DNA of 64,000 nt from Eucalyptus grandis (taxonomy: Eukaryota; Streptophyta; Magnoliopsida; Myrtales; Myrtaceae). The translations under genes were made by a program, and so were the position numbers. Where the stretch lies: contig NC_052621.1 in the NCBI RefSeq assembly GCF_016545825.1, positions 16,852,910-16,916,909 of the forward strand, given 5' to 3'. The notes under the pieces are model-generated. The model was not told where the DNA came from and did not search any database. It worked only from the letters and a program-made list of their open reading frames with translations. Shown here in pieces: positions 12,645 through 26,331 of the stretch (position 1 is its first letter; every line of letters begins with the position of its first letter).

Positions 12645-13123
12645 TTTTTTTTTTTTTTTTTTTTTTTTTTTGGTCAAAACAGCGGTTTTATATATTAACT
12701 CACGTTTGAACAACTACTGTACATAGCTTCAGAATACAGAAGATCCAACAGATAATGCGGAGGAGAGACAACCCAATTAGAGGGGAGTAAGGAGAGCCCA
12801 TGGGCTTTGGCAACCCAGTCAGCGAGGAAATTTGCTGTCCGTCTACAGTGCTGGATCTGAAGGTGCGGGAAACAGGGCAAAAACGACAGAGCTTCAGCAA
12901 ACAGAGCTTCTTGTTTCCAGGGAATCAAATTAGGGTTTCGTACGGCATCGACAAGCACGGAGCAGTCGGATTCCAGCAGGATGTGATCGTGATTCTTCCT
13001 TTTCTGCAATAGAAACTTAAGGGTAAACTTACTTGTTGGTAACTCGCAACTGGTTAAGCTCATGCCATTCCTCCTTTCACTTAACCCTCTCAAAAACAAT
13101 GATTTGATTTTTAATAGTTGCAA
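12645..13123 (-). mobile_element. LINE-like 3' fragment with RNase H domain and poly(A)
   Basis: The minus-strand frame 13123-12695 (142 codons) matches the RNase H-like domain (RVT_3) found at the C-terminus of plant non-LTR retrotransposon polyproteins: LLESDCSVLVDAV, then RRTANFLADWVAKAHG. It is followed on the minus strand by a short 3' region and a 26-base A run (plus-strand T at 12646-12671). This fits a 5'-truncated LINE insert. No clear target duplication was seen. A free-standing RNase H-like gene remnant is the alternative. Confidence 0.7.
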
Positions 13124-13659
13124 GTGATCTACTCACCATCGAATTAATATTTTTACTTATCATTGAATCGATCACATTTACTTTTAATGAAAATGAGAGC
13201 TCACCAAATTCGTGCATATACAAGAAACAAGGACCTACTCAAGAAATGTTACGTCCGTAATGTTGGTCAAATTGTGGCGGTGCTCATTGTCAACAATCAG
13301 GTGCTTAACGAGATTTTTTTTTTTTTCTATTAATCTCGTATTATATGTTTTTTAAAATTTCATGTAAGAATTTCTTTCTCATTTTGGATCAAATGATAAA
13401 GACATTGTTAATAATAAGATGGCTTGCTAACGTAATAGATCGTGTACTGATTGATCGGGTGCTAAATTTCTTAGGTGGCTGCCCTCGAAGTAAACTGATG
13501 TACACCTAGGTGGGGTTGGCGATGAACCTTATCAGAAATTGACATTGAGATCGAAATTCACGTGGGCAATGAATAGCGTCCTCAAGGACAAATTTTCCAA
13601 GACAAAAAGATTAAGAAAAGGAAAACTGGGCGCTCAGCCAAAATCCTGCCAAGGCAAGT

Positions 13660-13741
13660 CTAGGTCAAAGCACTGACGGAGGGTATTAGAAAATGTTGCT
13701 CTAGGTCAAAGCACTGACGGAGGGTATTCGAAAATGTTGCT
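13660..13741. repeat. Tandem duplication, 41 bp x 2
   Basis: Two 41-bp copies starting CTAGGTCAAAGCACTGACGG at 13660 and 13701 differ at one base (TATTAGAAA versus TATTCGAAA). The surroundings have no gene. Confidence 0.9.
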
Positions 13742-14810
13742 TGATTGAACTTTTTGACGGAATGATACTCTAAATAGAGACATCTATCTAGTCACACGGA
13801 CATGTGATCTGATCTGCCAATAGGCAGATAGATTAGGAGGTATCTTTCATTACATGTGCTCAAGCATATAATTTCAAACTCTGCCTAGAACTAGACTTGA
13901 TATAAACAGTCAGACACAGGGTTCCCCAATCAATCAAGCATTCAATATTGTGTGGGGTCATTTACATTCTTTACGACTCTCAAGAAATTCACTCCGTGTG
14001 AATTTTGAAAATTGGGGGACTCGATTTTTGTATTAGGATGATTCGGTTGTGCATATTGTCAATAATCTAAAGACATCCGACATATATTTGAGTCTACGTG
14101 TGCAATAAAGTTGATACACTGCAAAACTCTAGCTTAACTCAAGTCACATGCTTTATGCTCGAAAGTCTATTCGAGCAGGATTGAATATTAATTTTTCTGC
14201 TGGAGGTCAATTCGATTAGAAAATTGAAATGCTCAATCTCAGCTCAACTCAATTACAATAACTTAAGCTCAAGATTTATAAGCTCAAATTTTAAGTACTC
14301 GGTGTTTATTTTATATTTGTTACATATATCTTTCAAAATACTAAAAGCTCAAATTTTAGGTCTAACTTAGCTCGTGAGCCTATGAAGTTTTGCATTGATG
14401 GGCTTGAGCACTCAACAAGATACTCAAATTGCTCCAATCAAAATTAAGCGAATCGATCTAAAATTGTCGTCAAGCTTCACCGGAGCTTCGTTGCCAAGCC
14501 AAACGCAAACATTGCTGTTTCTTTTTTCGGTCGACAAACATTGGTTCATTAAACTATTTTTGGCCTATTGAGAGCTTTGTCAAATTGGCCACAGTCCAGA
14601 GGCCTGTCCATGGCTTCGAGCCTGAACAGAAACTGGTCTCTCTCTCCGCTAACTGCGATTTTGTCTGCATCTCTCTTATTTATTGACTGGTTAGGGAAGA
14701 CTGTTGTGATATTTCAACTAGAAACAGAGTTCAAAGGATTTGGTTCTATGATTAAACATGTGCCGGTAGGTCAAATAAGGTGATTGCAATGCATCCCATG
14801 TCTGACTTTG
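13742..14810. other. Intergenic, no recognised gene
   Basis: AT-rich, with short frames only and no motif that I can link to a family. Confidence 0.4.
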
Positions 14811-14924
14811 CTCTGCCTCTAGATGCATTCATGTGAGGAAATAGACTCACAACATTCATGTATGATCCTCTGCCTCTAGATGCATTCATGTGAGGAACTA
14901 GACTCACAAAATTCATGTATGATC
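14811..14924. repeat. Tandem duplication, 57 bp x 2
   Basis: Copies start CTCTGCCTCTAGATGCATTC at 14811 and 14868. They differ at a few bases and contain a TTCATGTGAGGAA word. Confidence 0.88.
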
Positions 14925-17241
14925 CTGTGCATGTAGCTCATTACCCCGTAAAATATTGCTCTGAATACGCCGTTGGGCATTAATATAGCAGGCTAAAGAA
15001 GTTCTGGAGTGACTTAGAACAATGAAAAAGTAAATGCATGGGAGAGTGGATAGACAAGAAGAATGGTAGGTAGACCTCGAGTTGTGTATATTGCTTGAAA
15101 CAAGGGTCGCTCATGTGGCATAAAACGAGGGTTTCGCTTGGGTAAAGTGTTGCTGTTCCTTATTGTGGCATTATCAAATGCATGCCCAATTTTGTTGCAG
15201 TGAATCTACGTTCATTGAATAGTCGAGCATCTTGTCTCTATTAAGTTGGGACATATTTCAAGTAGACTAGATTCAAAAAGAATTTACTCCAGCTTAAACT
15301 CGAAACAACTCTACTCGAGTTGCTTGAAAGTCTAAAAAATCGTAAGGTTTTTGCATAACCTAAATATACAAAGTTTATGAAAACAGTAAATCTCAATAAC
15401 ATGATACCTGCTTTTAGTTTCCACATCTAATCTTCTTTTTTCTCTTTTTTATTCAGGTCAATTACTTCATTGTCCCCACTAAACAAAAGATCCTAGTTCC
15501 ATCTCGACCAACATTTTGAAAAATTTTGTGATGTAGTCTGTCCGGATCAATAAAGGTCTGTAAATTTTATGTAAATAAATTCGACATATATAGAAACACA
15601 CACAAATCTTTATAGGATATTTTTGGTCCTCCACAAAATGGAACGGACGAACTGATGGACACATATCAACTTTTTGGCTACCTTGGCTGTTCCCCGATAC
15701 ATCATAATTTCCATTTCAATTTCTGTATGTAGAGAGAAAAGTCCGGTGACCTTAAATCCACAAAATGAAAAGGGCAAAAATGATATTCATTACACATCAC
15801 ATTCATGGTTGCGATCATCGCTTATATAATACCTGTCCCGTTGTCGTACCCGAGGACGATCGCGATGCCCCCACGAGGGGGTAACATGCGGTTTGGCTCT
15901 GTTTCCTTTGTTGTTTCGTTGTCAAAGATCGCGAGCCCCCACCCCCACGAGCCGATTGTTGGCCCTACCGTGCAACCCCTATCTCACATTGATTTTCGTA
16001 CCCCTTTCTAGTCAAGAAGAGAAGGGCTTAATCTAATAACAATGGTATAGGCAGATAACAATTAAAATACGGGGATTTGAATGCTGTCCCCCACACCAAT
16101 CCCCTCCCACCCCTCTCTCTCTCTCCCCGGGCAACAAAAACAAAAATAAAAAAACACACACACAAGGTTTGACATCGAATCCTATGGAGAAAGACAATGA
16201 TTGACATGCATTTTCTTATGTATGATTGATTGCGAGGATAAGTACGTAAGCAGTTCTCGGGTCATCTATCAATTGGGTTCTTATCTTTTTACTTTGATCA
16301 ATTAAGTCCGGAACATTTTGAACAAATTTGCGACCCTATCCTAAGCTCGCCATTGGTGGATTTATGTGGTTCCTACATTGCCTTTTTTAAATGCCAGCTA
16401 GCCATGTACCTAAGAGTCATGTAGGATTTCCTGATAGTATATTTAAAAAATTAAACCACATATTCATCTAACAGTATAAGTTTTTGGACACTTAGTTATA
16501 ATCTTACCAAAACTTGTATCAAAATAGAATGCCCCAATCTAAAGCATGAGGGGGAGTGATTTTTCCATGTGTAGGCAAAAAGACTAGACTAATGTCAGGG
16601 AGTGATAAAATATTTAAATTTTGAACTACACATTCATATAAATCTTAAGTTTTTAGAATAGTTGGATGTGGTTCCAACAAATATCATATTCCATCAACGA
16701 CGAGCTCATGACTTGATTGCACCTTTTTAATTGAAATGTTAATTAACAAAAATAAAATGAAATATCCCTCTTTCAAAATTTCAATTAATCCATACAAAAG
16801 TCGACTTTAGAAAAAAATATCATTTATTCTAAATAAATTTGCTTTTATCAATGGCAAATTGATGAAATTTATCTCTTATTAGCATTTGGCTATATTGACC
16901 TACCCTTACCTGTGTTATTTAATCGTATGAATAAACTCTTGTGTTTTATATTTATTAAGTATCTATATTGAAATCATAAATGTGACCAAATTTCTATATA
17001 ATTTTACATCCATACACTCACGAAGTAATACGAATTTGGACTTTTATAACGTTCACAATGCTGGTTCAAGGTACATGTACACATTACTATGAAATTTTTT
17101 ATATATGGAACAATTTGGTTACAAAACTAACTTCAAATGCATTTGGCACCCATCCAAAGATGAAGGTGCAAATATTTTCTTGTAATGATAGTGGACTTGA
17201 CTATAATTCTATAAATTTATAAGCCATATGTTTTCAACATA
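14925..17241. other. Intergenic AT-rich DNA
   Basis: No gene is supported. A C-rich and CT-rich stretch at 16080-16130 and an (AC)n run near 16152 are simple sequence. Small frames at 15241-15426, 15479-15664 and 15805-16011 show no family features. Confidence 0.4.
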
Positions 17242-17823
17242 AAGGCTTCGTTTCATTTCATGAAAAACATGGCGTTTGTAGAAATTATTTTCCTGAAAAC
17301 TATTTTCTAGAAAAATTATAATATTTACCGATTTTTCCCTAAAACTTGAAAATGAACTAGAAAATATTTGCAGCCGTTCGATGTGGAAAATTATTTTTGA
17401 TTATTGTGCACTCCTTTTAAAAGTATCTATATTTTTAAATATAATTTTTAATTTTTAATTTTCTCTTTACTTTTCTTCTTTTTCTTTTTTCTTTTTCCTC
17501 TTTTATTTTTTATTTTCCTCCTCCTTCTTCTTCGGACCTCGAATCGACAACTCGAGCTCACGAATGGCAGCGAGCTTAGCACAACTTGAGCTCACGAATC
17601 GACGACAAGCTCACCGGCCTATGGCAAGCCTCAATCTCACCTATGACCAATCGTCAGTCACCACTGTGGCCAGCAACCAATCGAGGAAGAAGCAAAAGAA
17701 AAGGAAAGAAATGGGAAAAAAAAAAAAAGAAACATAAAAAGAATAAAAATTAAAGAATTCAATTTTTTTGAAAAATCTAAAAAACATTCTCGAAATTATT
17801 TTTCGTGAAATGAATAGGGCCTA
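17242..17823. mobile_element. MITE-like element with imperfect terminal inverted repeats
   Basis: The left end AAGGCTTCGTTTCATTTCAT and the reverse complement of the right end, TAGGCCCTATTCATTTCAC, form an imperfect inverted repeat, continued inward by GAAAAA and by ATTATTTTC words. The centre (17525-17690) is less AT-rich than the flanks. No target duplication was recognised, so the class (hAT-like) is only suggested. Confidence 0.45.
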
Positions 17824-17880
17824 AATTTGAAAAAAAAAAAAATTATTATCAATGCACTATCGAACTTGTTTTAGGAAATT

Positions 17881-18060
17881 TTGATTCTTTTTTTTTTTTT
17901 TGTCAGTCCTACTCTATTCCTACTTTACACTCACTCTCAGATTTTTGTCCTACCTCTTGCAGGGCGTGGGAATCGAAACCCACTCATGAAACTTACGTAT
18001 CCCCACCCCATCCCCCTGAGAAGGTGGGGATTTAAACCCCTCACCTCCCCCTTCCATGTA
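17881..18060 (-). repeat. Possible retroposon tail fragment
   Basis: A T run at 17889-17901 (A run on the minus strand) is followed by sequence with CCCCACCCCATCCCC and GGGGATTTAAACCCC. This looks like the 3' end of a decayed retroposon read on the minus strand. No coding part is left. Confidence 0.25.
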
Positions 18061-20424
18061 TGAAAGTTAATCACCACAAAAAATTTACTGCATATAGTAC
18101 TATCTACCGCATAAATAATTATGTTTACATTTTTCTTTTAAATATACGTGCAGGTAACATAAACTCTACACTTTAACGTTTGTCTTTTATAAACTTTTTT
18201 GTAGCGATTAATAAGCTTATTATAATTCGTAAATCAAAAGCTATAAAAAATTATGGTTAAACTTATATTTTATTGAAAAAAAAAAAGGTATACTTTATGT
18301 GCGCGATCTAACATTTATCTTTACTTCTATAAAAATTTTGGAATAATTAAGAGTACTCTTTGAGGAATATATCATATTCTAAATTCAATCGCTATAACAA
18401 ATTATTTTCAACATTTATTTTAGTCCTTCAATTGCTACAAGGGATGTGAATTTGTTCATTTAGTTTCTTTTGTCATAATTAATTGTAGTAATGAGCCTCA
18501 TTAATAGTGATAAGAATCACTGTGTAATAAAATCTCGATGCAGAATCTATGAAATGATGTCGTTCATATATTTTTATTTTTGTGATAATCAATTGTAGGA
18601 TTATACAAGCCTTATAGATATTGATAAGAATTAATCGTGTAATAAAACTCGATGCGGAACTTTGGTCTCATGTAAGTGATAAGAATTATCATGTTATATA
18701 ACTTAAATTCAGAAACTTATATCCAGAAAAAAGAGATTTGAGAATATATATATAATTTTACCTTCCACAAATTTGCAATCATTCATCTAAATAAAATATA
18801 TATAAGCATATAGAGTTATTTTAATTTTTACCAAAATATGCATAGCTCTATTATTTCATGTACATCAATTATGGATATATTTATAAAATATACAAAAGAG
18901 GTAGAGACCTGGTAGTATTTATTACCAAAATCTGCATAACTCCATTATTTATTGTGTATCAATTAGAGATTTAAAACCAAAATATGAATATAAATTGGAG
19001 ATTTGTTAGGATTAGAGGTTTTCTAAAGTACCCATGAAAATTGAAATTTCTAGGATTTTATTACGAAATATACATCAATCAGGTATTTACTAGTAAAATA
19101 TGCATACTGCTAAGAGATTTGCTAGGATTTTATTACCAAAATATGAATAACTCTTTTATTCTGTTGTACATCAATTAGAGATTTATTACCAAAACATGTA
19201 TAAGAATTACAAATTGATTATGATCAAATATTTTCTAAAGTGATCATGAAAATTAAATTACTAGGAAAAGAACGCATATGAGTAGCCTTGTAAAACTGGT
19301 GGAATAGGTTGAGGTCAGGGTCGAGTCAAGTTAGATCAAAAATTGCCATATTCAAATTAACTTATTTAACTCATATTGACCCAATTTCATTTAATATAAT
19401 TTATTAATCTATACCCGAACCTAATCTGGACTCAACCCAACCCAACCCAAGCTTCCAAGTTTTAACAATTTTTCTCCCTAAAGTGCTGGTTCTCAAGAAT
19501 GTGCAACTTCATCAACCAACTCACCAAGTCAGTGAGGGAGCTGGAGTGCTCGGGTCAAGTCAATTGGCTAAGACTTTGCCTAATACATGAGCAACATGGA
19601 GACATGGGTGAGCGTTGTGCTACACCTAGGTGGACGGCTTCCAAGGTCGGGTCATAGAATGGAGTATGAAGGTGGCAGTGAGGCGAAGGGTGGTAGATTT
19701 TGCAAGGTGATGAACAGTGCCCTCATTCTCGTGAATCAACTCGCCTTTACCCTGGTGATGGAAAAGAATTGGGAGGAAAATAAAGCTCATATCCAGGACC
19801 AGCCTGACCATATCAAATCAAATCCAGAGAAGAAGAATTGGAAGGGCCTGAGCATGTACATTTAGGTCTTGGGGAGGTTGTGCATTAGCTCGTGAAGTGG
19901 ACCAGCAAAAGCTACCAACCATATGCCAACTGTTGGTTGGAAGCACACAGGATTGGAACAAAACCTTGTGGTCGATTAAGGATGATGGTCTGTGTCCTAA
20001 AGCACCTGTTGGATTTTTCTTCTTTGTTTCTCTTCCCTCATCGATGATGCCAGCTCAATTTTTACCTTTAGGATAATTTGGATGAGCTTCTTGATCTGAG
20101 GCCAGTAAACTCCCCGCACTGTGGATCAGTAAAATGCTTATTCAAACCTGTTAAAAGTGCTATTGTGCATCACAGGAATACAAAATATCGATGAGTCCTT
20201 CATATATGTAGTTTCCCTCCACATGATGATTTAGACCTTTTGGGTTGGATTAGATAGTCTAACATACCTTGTTGGAATATCTTTGTCGATCGGTCATTAA
20301 TTATGACTGATGTGCGTTACTCCTACCATGATTGGTGAGTGATGAGTAGATCTGATAAAGTGGTAATATTCTCATTTCTTAACACATATTCAATGGATTT
20401 GATTAATTATTCAGTAAATGGATC
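18061..20424. other. Intergenic AT-rich DNA with dispersed short repeats
   Basis: Positions 18820-19205 hold about three imperfect copies of a unit with ACCAAAATATGCATAACTC followed by CATCAATTAGAGATTT. Positions 19430-19450 hold AACCCAACCCAACCC. A frame at 19587-19865 (92 codons) has no family features and I do not call it a gene. Confidence 0.4.
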
Positions 20425-20429
20425 GTAAA

Positions 20430-20695
20430 TGTTAATAGTCTAAACACAAATCAAGAAGATGCAAGAATTAACGAGGTTCAACAGTGTATCTACATCCTCG
20501 AATAAACCTCCCAAACCCTCTTTTTATTTTTCTTTTTCCTCCTTTATCATCAAATATGTACAGACCCATATATATACAATCAGACGGACTTCTTCTACAG
20601 ATCAAGCCTCTACAAATTAGTAAAATAGAATCTTCTACAAATCATGAAAAAAATAAAATCCCCTACAAATTAGGGGATTCCAGCTCACGCCAACA
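20430..20695 (-). repeat. 3' LTR of the copia element
   Basis: On the minus strand it runs from TGTTGGCGTGAGCTGG to TAACA, 266 bp. It matches 25473-25668 plus 26805-26916. The purine tract GAGGGGGAG lies just upstream (20696-20706). Confidence 0.88.
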
Positions 20696-20866
20696 CTCCC
20701 CCTCAAGTTGGTGCGTAGATGTCTCACATGCCCAACTTGTCTAGTGAGCTATAGAATGTCATACTTGAAACGGCCTTCGTCAAGATATCTGCTAGTTGGT
20801 CTTCAAATTTCACGAATGGAAACTAAATCACATTGGAATTTAAGTTCTACTTAATGAAGTGACAAT

Positions 20867-21145
20867 TCACCTCAATATGTTTGGTGCGATCGATTGGATA
20901 GGATTGTGAGAGATATCACTAGCTACTTTGTTATCACAAAATAACTCAATTTTCAGTATAGGAGTAAAATCGAGTTCTATCATCAGTTTCCAAAGCCATA
21001 GGAGTTTGAACAGTCCCTTAACCATTCCTCTAAACTCTGCCTCTGCACTTGAGAGAGCTGCAACTTTTTGCTTTTTGCTTCTCCAAGTAACCAAATTCCC
21101 TCCCACAGAGGTAAAGTACCCCGAAGTTAATCTTCTGTCCGACAC
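20867..21145 (-). pseudogene. copia RNase H remnant
   Basis: The minus-strand frame carries the copia RNase H signature: SDRRLTSGYF, WRSKKQKVAALSSAEAEF, and LFCDNKVA followed by HNPI. It is the C-terminal end of the polyprotein, next to the 3' LTR as expected. Confidence 0.9.
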
Positions 21146-21479
21146 ACTTTTAGCCCAATTTGCATCAGTAAAACCTTCGATCTTAAGATGCCCACTCTTC
21201 TAAAACTAAAGCCCTCTCCCTAGAGCTCCCCTTAAATATTGAAGGATACCATTTATATGGTCTTCACTTGGAGCATGCATAACCTATTTTACAACACTCA
21301 CTACATGGGCAATATTAGGATGTGTATGTGACAAATAGATTAATTTGCCAACTAACCTTTGATATATCTCTTTGTTTGTAAGCACCTAATCAGAATACTC
21401 TCCAAGTCTGTGATTCTAAACAGTTGATGTGTCTACAGGTTCACAATCTAGCATTCCCACCTTAGTCAACAAATGCAAA

Positions 21480-22418
21480 ATATACTTTCTCTAAGATAGA
21501 AAAGTACCTCTCTTAGATCTTGCTATTTCTATCCCAAAAAGTACTTGAGTCCACCAAGATTTTTCATCGTGAACTCCGTTGAGAGCTCCTACTATAATTT
21601 CACAATTCCCTCATGATCATCTCCTGTGATAGGCATATCATTTACATAAATAATCAACCAAATTATCTTACCTCAACTTCGCCTAAAAAACAAGGTGTGA
21701 TTTGAATCACTCTGAACATACCCATACATTTTCATAGCCACATTGAACCATCCAAACCAAGCTCGAGAAGACCGTTTCAATCCATACAATTATTGCTCTA
21801 ACTTACAAACCAGTCCTAGTTGTGAAGAAGGACTATAACCTAATGGAATATCCATATAGATCTCCTCTTCAAGGTCACCATGGAGAAATGCATTCTTGAC
21901 TTCAAACTAGTGTAAAGGCCAATCTAAATTAGCTGCAAGAGACAATAACACTCATAAGGTATCTAGTTTCACAATAGGTGAAAAGGTTTCCTAAAAATCC
22001 ACCCCATATGTCTGTGTGTATTATTTTGCTACCAACCTCACCTTATACCTTTCAATAGACTCATATGCTTTATACTTGACCAAGAACATCTATTTGTATC
22101 ATATTGTTTTCATCCTTCATAGCTTGAACCCTACTTAGGATCTTTCAAGGCATCATATACTCCACCTGGAATATAAGCTAATGATACATCTGAAACAAAT
22201 GCCCTCAGTGGCTCGAAAAATTTGTCAACTAAAAAATTGTCTGTGATCAAATAGGTGGACTTCTTCTTCCCTTCATCATCTAGTGAGTATCGATTCGGGA
22301 GCTTTCCCCGATTGTGCCTGGTAAATAATTTATATCCCATAGAAAAATTATAATCATCATGTAAACTAGTAGTAGGAGAAGTTACCTTAGGAATTTTTTT
22401 AGGAGTTGGGCGAGGCAC
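21480..22418 (-). pseudogene. copia reverse transcriptase remnant
   Basis: On the minus strand, LIIYVND (about 21635-21660) is the copia YVDD active site with the first Asp changed to Asn. It is followed after stops by MKNLGGLKYFLGIEIARS. The segment 22418-22131 holds the linker between integrase and RT, including GKLPNRYS and YDALKDPK. Several stops separate these blocks. Confidence 0.82.
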
Positions 22419-22847
22419 TAAAGAAGATGGGGGAAGCTGTTTTGGAAGAGCCGGCTAGTATTGCAAACTCAATTCCTCAAGGAGCTAACCTTCCCCTGAT
22501 GAGATTTGCTTTGAAATTTCCAAAACACTTTGCCTACATTCTAGGCCTTCTTGTTCAATATTGATCAATAAATTCTGGCCTAGTTCAACCCTAGCTATCG
22601 GCAACAATACTGATACTCCAACTATTTATACCCTTAAGGCCATAATACCACTAGTCTCCCACCAATTCTTCTTTTCCATTCGTATCTCTCCCACCAATTC
22701 TTCTTTTCCATTCGTATCTCCCCTTGGAAAGAAGAAGTGGTTTTCGAAAGAAGGATTCTGTTTCAAAGAATGTCACATCCATTGTAATATATGTCTTCTT
22801 AATAGATGTATTATAGCACTAATAACCTTTCTGATATCAACTATAGC

Positions 22848-23114
22848 CTAAAAACACACACAACACGGCACACGATTCAAGTTTGTTTCGAAAATGTGAA
22901 CAAAGGCAACGTAGCCAAACACCTTTGGAGAAATAGTAAGAATTGATGGTAAATATACATGAAAGGTGAAAGCCTCTAATGGTGTCTGAAATTTTAATGC
23001 CTTCAATGGAATTTGATTAATAAGGTAGACCATTGTAGCCACTGCATTATCCCAAAAACGGTGAGGGATATTATTTTCAAATAATAAAGACCGAGTTCTC
23101 TCAAGGATATGCAT
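22848..23114 (-). pseudogene. copia integrase remnant
   Basis: The minus-strand frame LERTRSLLFENNIP, FWDNAVATMVYLIN and PKVFGYVAFVH matches the C-terminal half of the copia integrase core. Earlier catalytic residues lie in broken frames further right. Confidence 0.85.
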
Positions 23115-24677
23115 GTTCTTCCTTTCTGCTACCCCATTGGGGCGTTCCTAAGCATGATGTTTCATGGAGTAAGACATGCTGTAAAAAATATTCTTTGAGA
23201 TACTGTTTAATATACTCACCATTATTATCACTATGAAGGATCTAGACCTTCCCACCAAATTGAGTTTGCTACATAGCATGAAAATTTTTTAACACATTGG
23301 CAACTTCATCCTTAGTTTTCATCAAATATAACCATGTCATTCTAGTGCAATCATCAACAAAAAGGACAAACCATCGACTAACAGACACAAAACTAAGAGG
23401 AGAAGCACCCCACACATTGAAAATGAATCAAAGAGAAATGAATTGCACTTTTATTTAAATAAATAGGAAAAGGTACCTGGTGGCATTTCGTGAAAATGCA
23501 AGTCTAACAATCAAACTGATAATCATTCGAACCAAAAAATAACTTAGGAAATAACTTCTTCATGTAACCAAATGATGGATGCCCCAATCGCTTATACCAA
23601 AGTCATATCTATGTTTCCTAGCTTGTAAACGACCCTCGGACCTAATTGACATTCCCAGAACCGAAGTCGTTCATGTAATATAATCCTCCCTTAGTACCAC
23701 ACCCAATGAAATCCTTCGTGAGAATATCCTAGGACACATAGATATGCGGATACATTAGCACAACGTAATTTAATTCCTCTACAACCTGCCCAACTAAAAT
23801 CAGTTTCATAGAAAGTGATGGTATAAGGAGTGTATTCTGCAGTGAGAGGGAAGGGGAAATATTAACTTCAACCCCAGTTAGTGGATACGGCACTCCGTTA
23901 GCATTTGAGACTCTATGGCATCAAAGTCCTATAACACTAACAAAATCATCCGCAGTAAAAGTCATGTGATCAGTAGACCCTAAATCAATAACTCACCTAT
24001 TACAATAATACGATAAAGAAGCAACCAAAGCAAAACAATAGTTACCTTCACCCTTTTTAGGCATCTTACTCTATGGTTTGAGCCATGGCACTAGTGACAA
24101 TTGATGCTCTCCCATAATTAGAGACTCCTTCCCTTTGCCATTATTCGCTTCTCACTCTGCTTGCTTTTGAGCTTTAAGCTCCTTCCACCAATCAGGATAT
24201 CCATGAAGCTTGTTTGGCATTCCCACAATGGGAGTAGCCACCTACTAGAGGGGTTTTTGGTTTCTAGGTTATACTTGTTCGTCCACCTCCTAGTTTAACC
24301 ATCTATAAAGTCAGCTCCTAAGCTTCTTTGAGGCTAGGCTTGCCTCCTCGTGATAACATAGCCACAACACCATGGATTGTACTCCCATTGTTCAACATCA
24401 TTGTTCATCATATATCCTCCCTACAATAGGCATGCTCAACTATAAGGAATGGTTGCATTTGTAGCACATTAGCTCGTATCTTATTTAGGCGATCATCTAA
24501 ACCATTGACAAAATGTACACACAATCCTCCTGAATGGCTTAATTGTATCTTGCAATATCATCCAGGCATACAATTGGGTTTAGGCAACAAAAGTTGATCT
24601 TTCTCCACAACCCTTGAAGGGCGTTATAGTAAGCGTCAATGGGTCTTCCAACTTGTCTCATTACATGCCTCTTCAAA

Positions 24678-24968
24678 TCATAAACTGAGAAGCATCAATC
24701 CCATCCAAAAAAAAAAACAATAGTCACTGCTCAAAGCTAGGTTTATGGAGTTTATTAGCCATCCTTTGATGGTGGAATCTTCAATCTTCCACTTGCGATA
24801 CCTCAAGTCCATAGATGAAGGTTGAGGAAGTTCACCATTAATGTATCCTAGCTTGTCCTTGCCCATGATATACATCTCTACCACTTGAGACAATAAGCCA
24901 TAATTAATCCCATCCAATTTGATTGTAATTTGTGCTAAAGATGGATCATTTTGTGGTGTCGGGGTCAC
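24678..24968 (-). pseudogene. copia gag N-terminal remnant
   Basis: The minus-strand frame has KLDGINYGLLSQVVEMYI, GKDKLGYI and KGWLINSIN, typical of the copia gag start (DUF4219/UBN2-type). It lies next to the primer binding site as expected. The rest of gag is interrupted. Confidence 0.88.
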
Positions 24969-25459
24969 GGACTAATTCTAGGTCAAAATCTTAGTTAATT
25001 TAGTTGTCAAATTTTCCACAAGCGCATCTATTGTAGAACTGTCCCTTTGATTTTGATGGGGAATCCTACTCATGGAGGATTTTGATTTGCCATTGGTTAG
25101 TGTATAGGCATGAATTAAAAATAGTAGTGAATCTCTTGGGTCGGTGAGCTAGTTGGCATGGCAACCACATGAAACTAGGGCGGCCATAGCAATCTCCAAG
25201 TGTCTGGGGATCTAGTTAATATGGCGACTAACATCGCAGCAATGGGTCTAATCAATGCAGCGGTTTGGATTGCAGCGAAGAAATCTGGTCGGGGCAACAA
25301 TTTGTGTTGCTGCAATCTTAGAGATAAAGTTTCTAGACAACATGACAACAATAGATGCCATAATGGTCTGATCAAGTCATTGTGTAGCAATGACAACCAA
25401 GTCTATTGAATTGCAATAGCGGCATAGTGTTAAAGGTTTTTCAGGGTCCCTTGATCTAT

Positions 25460-25472
25460 TGCTATGATACCA
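25460..25472 (-). other. Primer binding site of the copia element
   Basis: On the minus strand TGGTATCATAGC directly follows the 5' LTR end TAACA. It differs by one base from the usual tRNA-iMet site. Confidence 0.8.
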
Positions 25473-26299
25473 TGTTAACAATCTAAACGCAAATCAAGAA
25501 GCATAGGAGAAAAAGACAAGAATTAATGAGGCTTGGTAGTGTGCCTACATCTTTGGGTAAGCCTCCCCAACCTTCTTTTTATTTTTCTTTTTTCTCCTTT
25601 ATCATCAAGTATGTACAAACCCATATATAAACAATCAAACAAACTTCTTCCACAAATCAAGCCTCTACTGTGACAACCCAGACCAAGGCTAGTACAAAGG
25701 AATGGATTAAGATCGCCTCGGAAGTACGTGGGTTAGGCTAAGCACATGTCTCCTGTCCCACATCACTTAGAGGGAATCCTAGGCTAGCTTATAAGGCTTG
25801 GGTTCCTCGAACTATACATACATATTTTCTTGGGATAGTATAGGCTATCCCGAGAAAAACAAAACCATGAGAACTTAATGTCCAAAGCGGACAATATATG
25901 TATAATGGCGGGCCAAGGGACCTTACAAGTGGTATAGAGCCAACTACCGTAACGTGTGGGGCCATAGTGAGGGCGCTGTGCCGTAAGGGGTAAAGAGTGT
26001 GACGACCTAGACTCGGGACAGTACGGAGAGATGGACTAAGATCACCTCGGCATTATGCGGGCGAGGCTAAATGCATTCTCCTATCCCACATCACTTAGGG
26101 GGAGAGTCCTCGACTGGCTTATAAGGCTTGAGTTCCTCTAACTGTACATACGCATTTTCTTGGGGTAGTATGGGCTATCCTAGACCCGCCATTGTACATA
26201 TGTTGTCTACTTTAAACACTAAGTCTTTACGATTTATCGTTCGCTTTGAACACTAAGTCTTTATGATTTTGTTCTTCTCGAGATGGCCCATACCATCCC

Positions 26300-26331
<32 letters not shown>

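Noticed and set aside
19587..19865. 92-codon plus-strand frame with an ATG
   Set aside because: No recognisable domain, no splice context, and lies in repeat-rich DNA.
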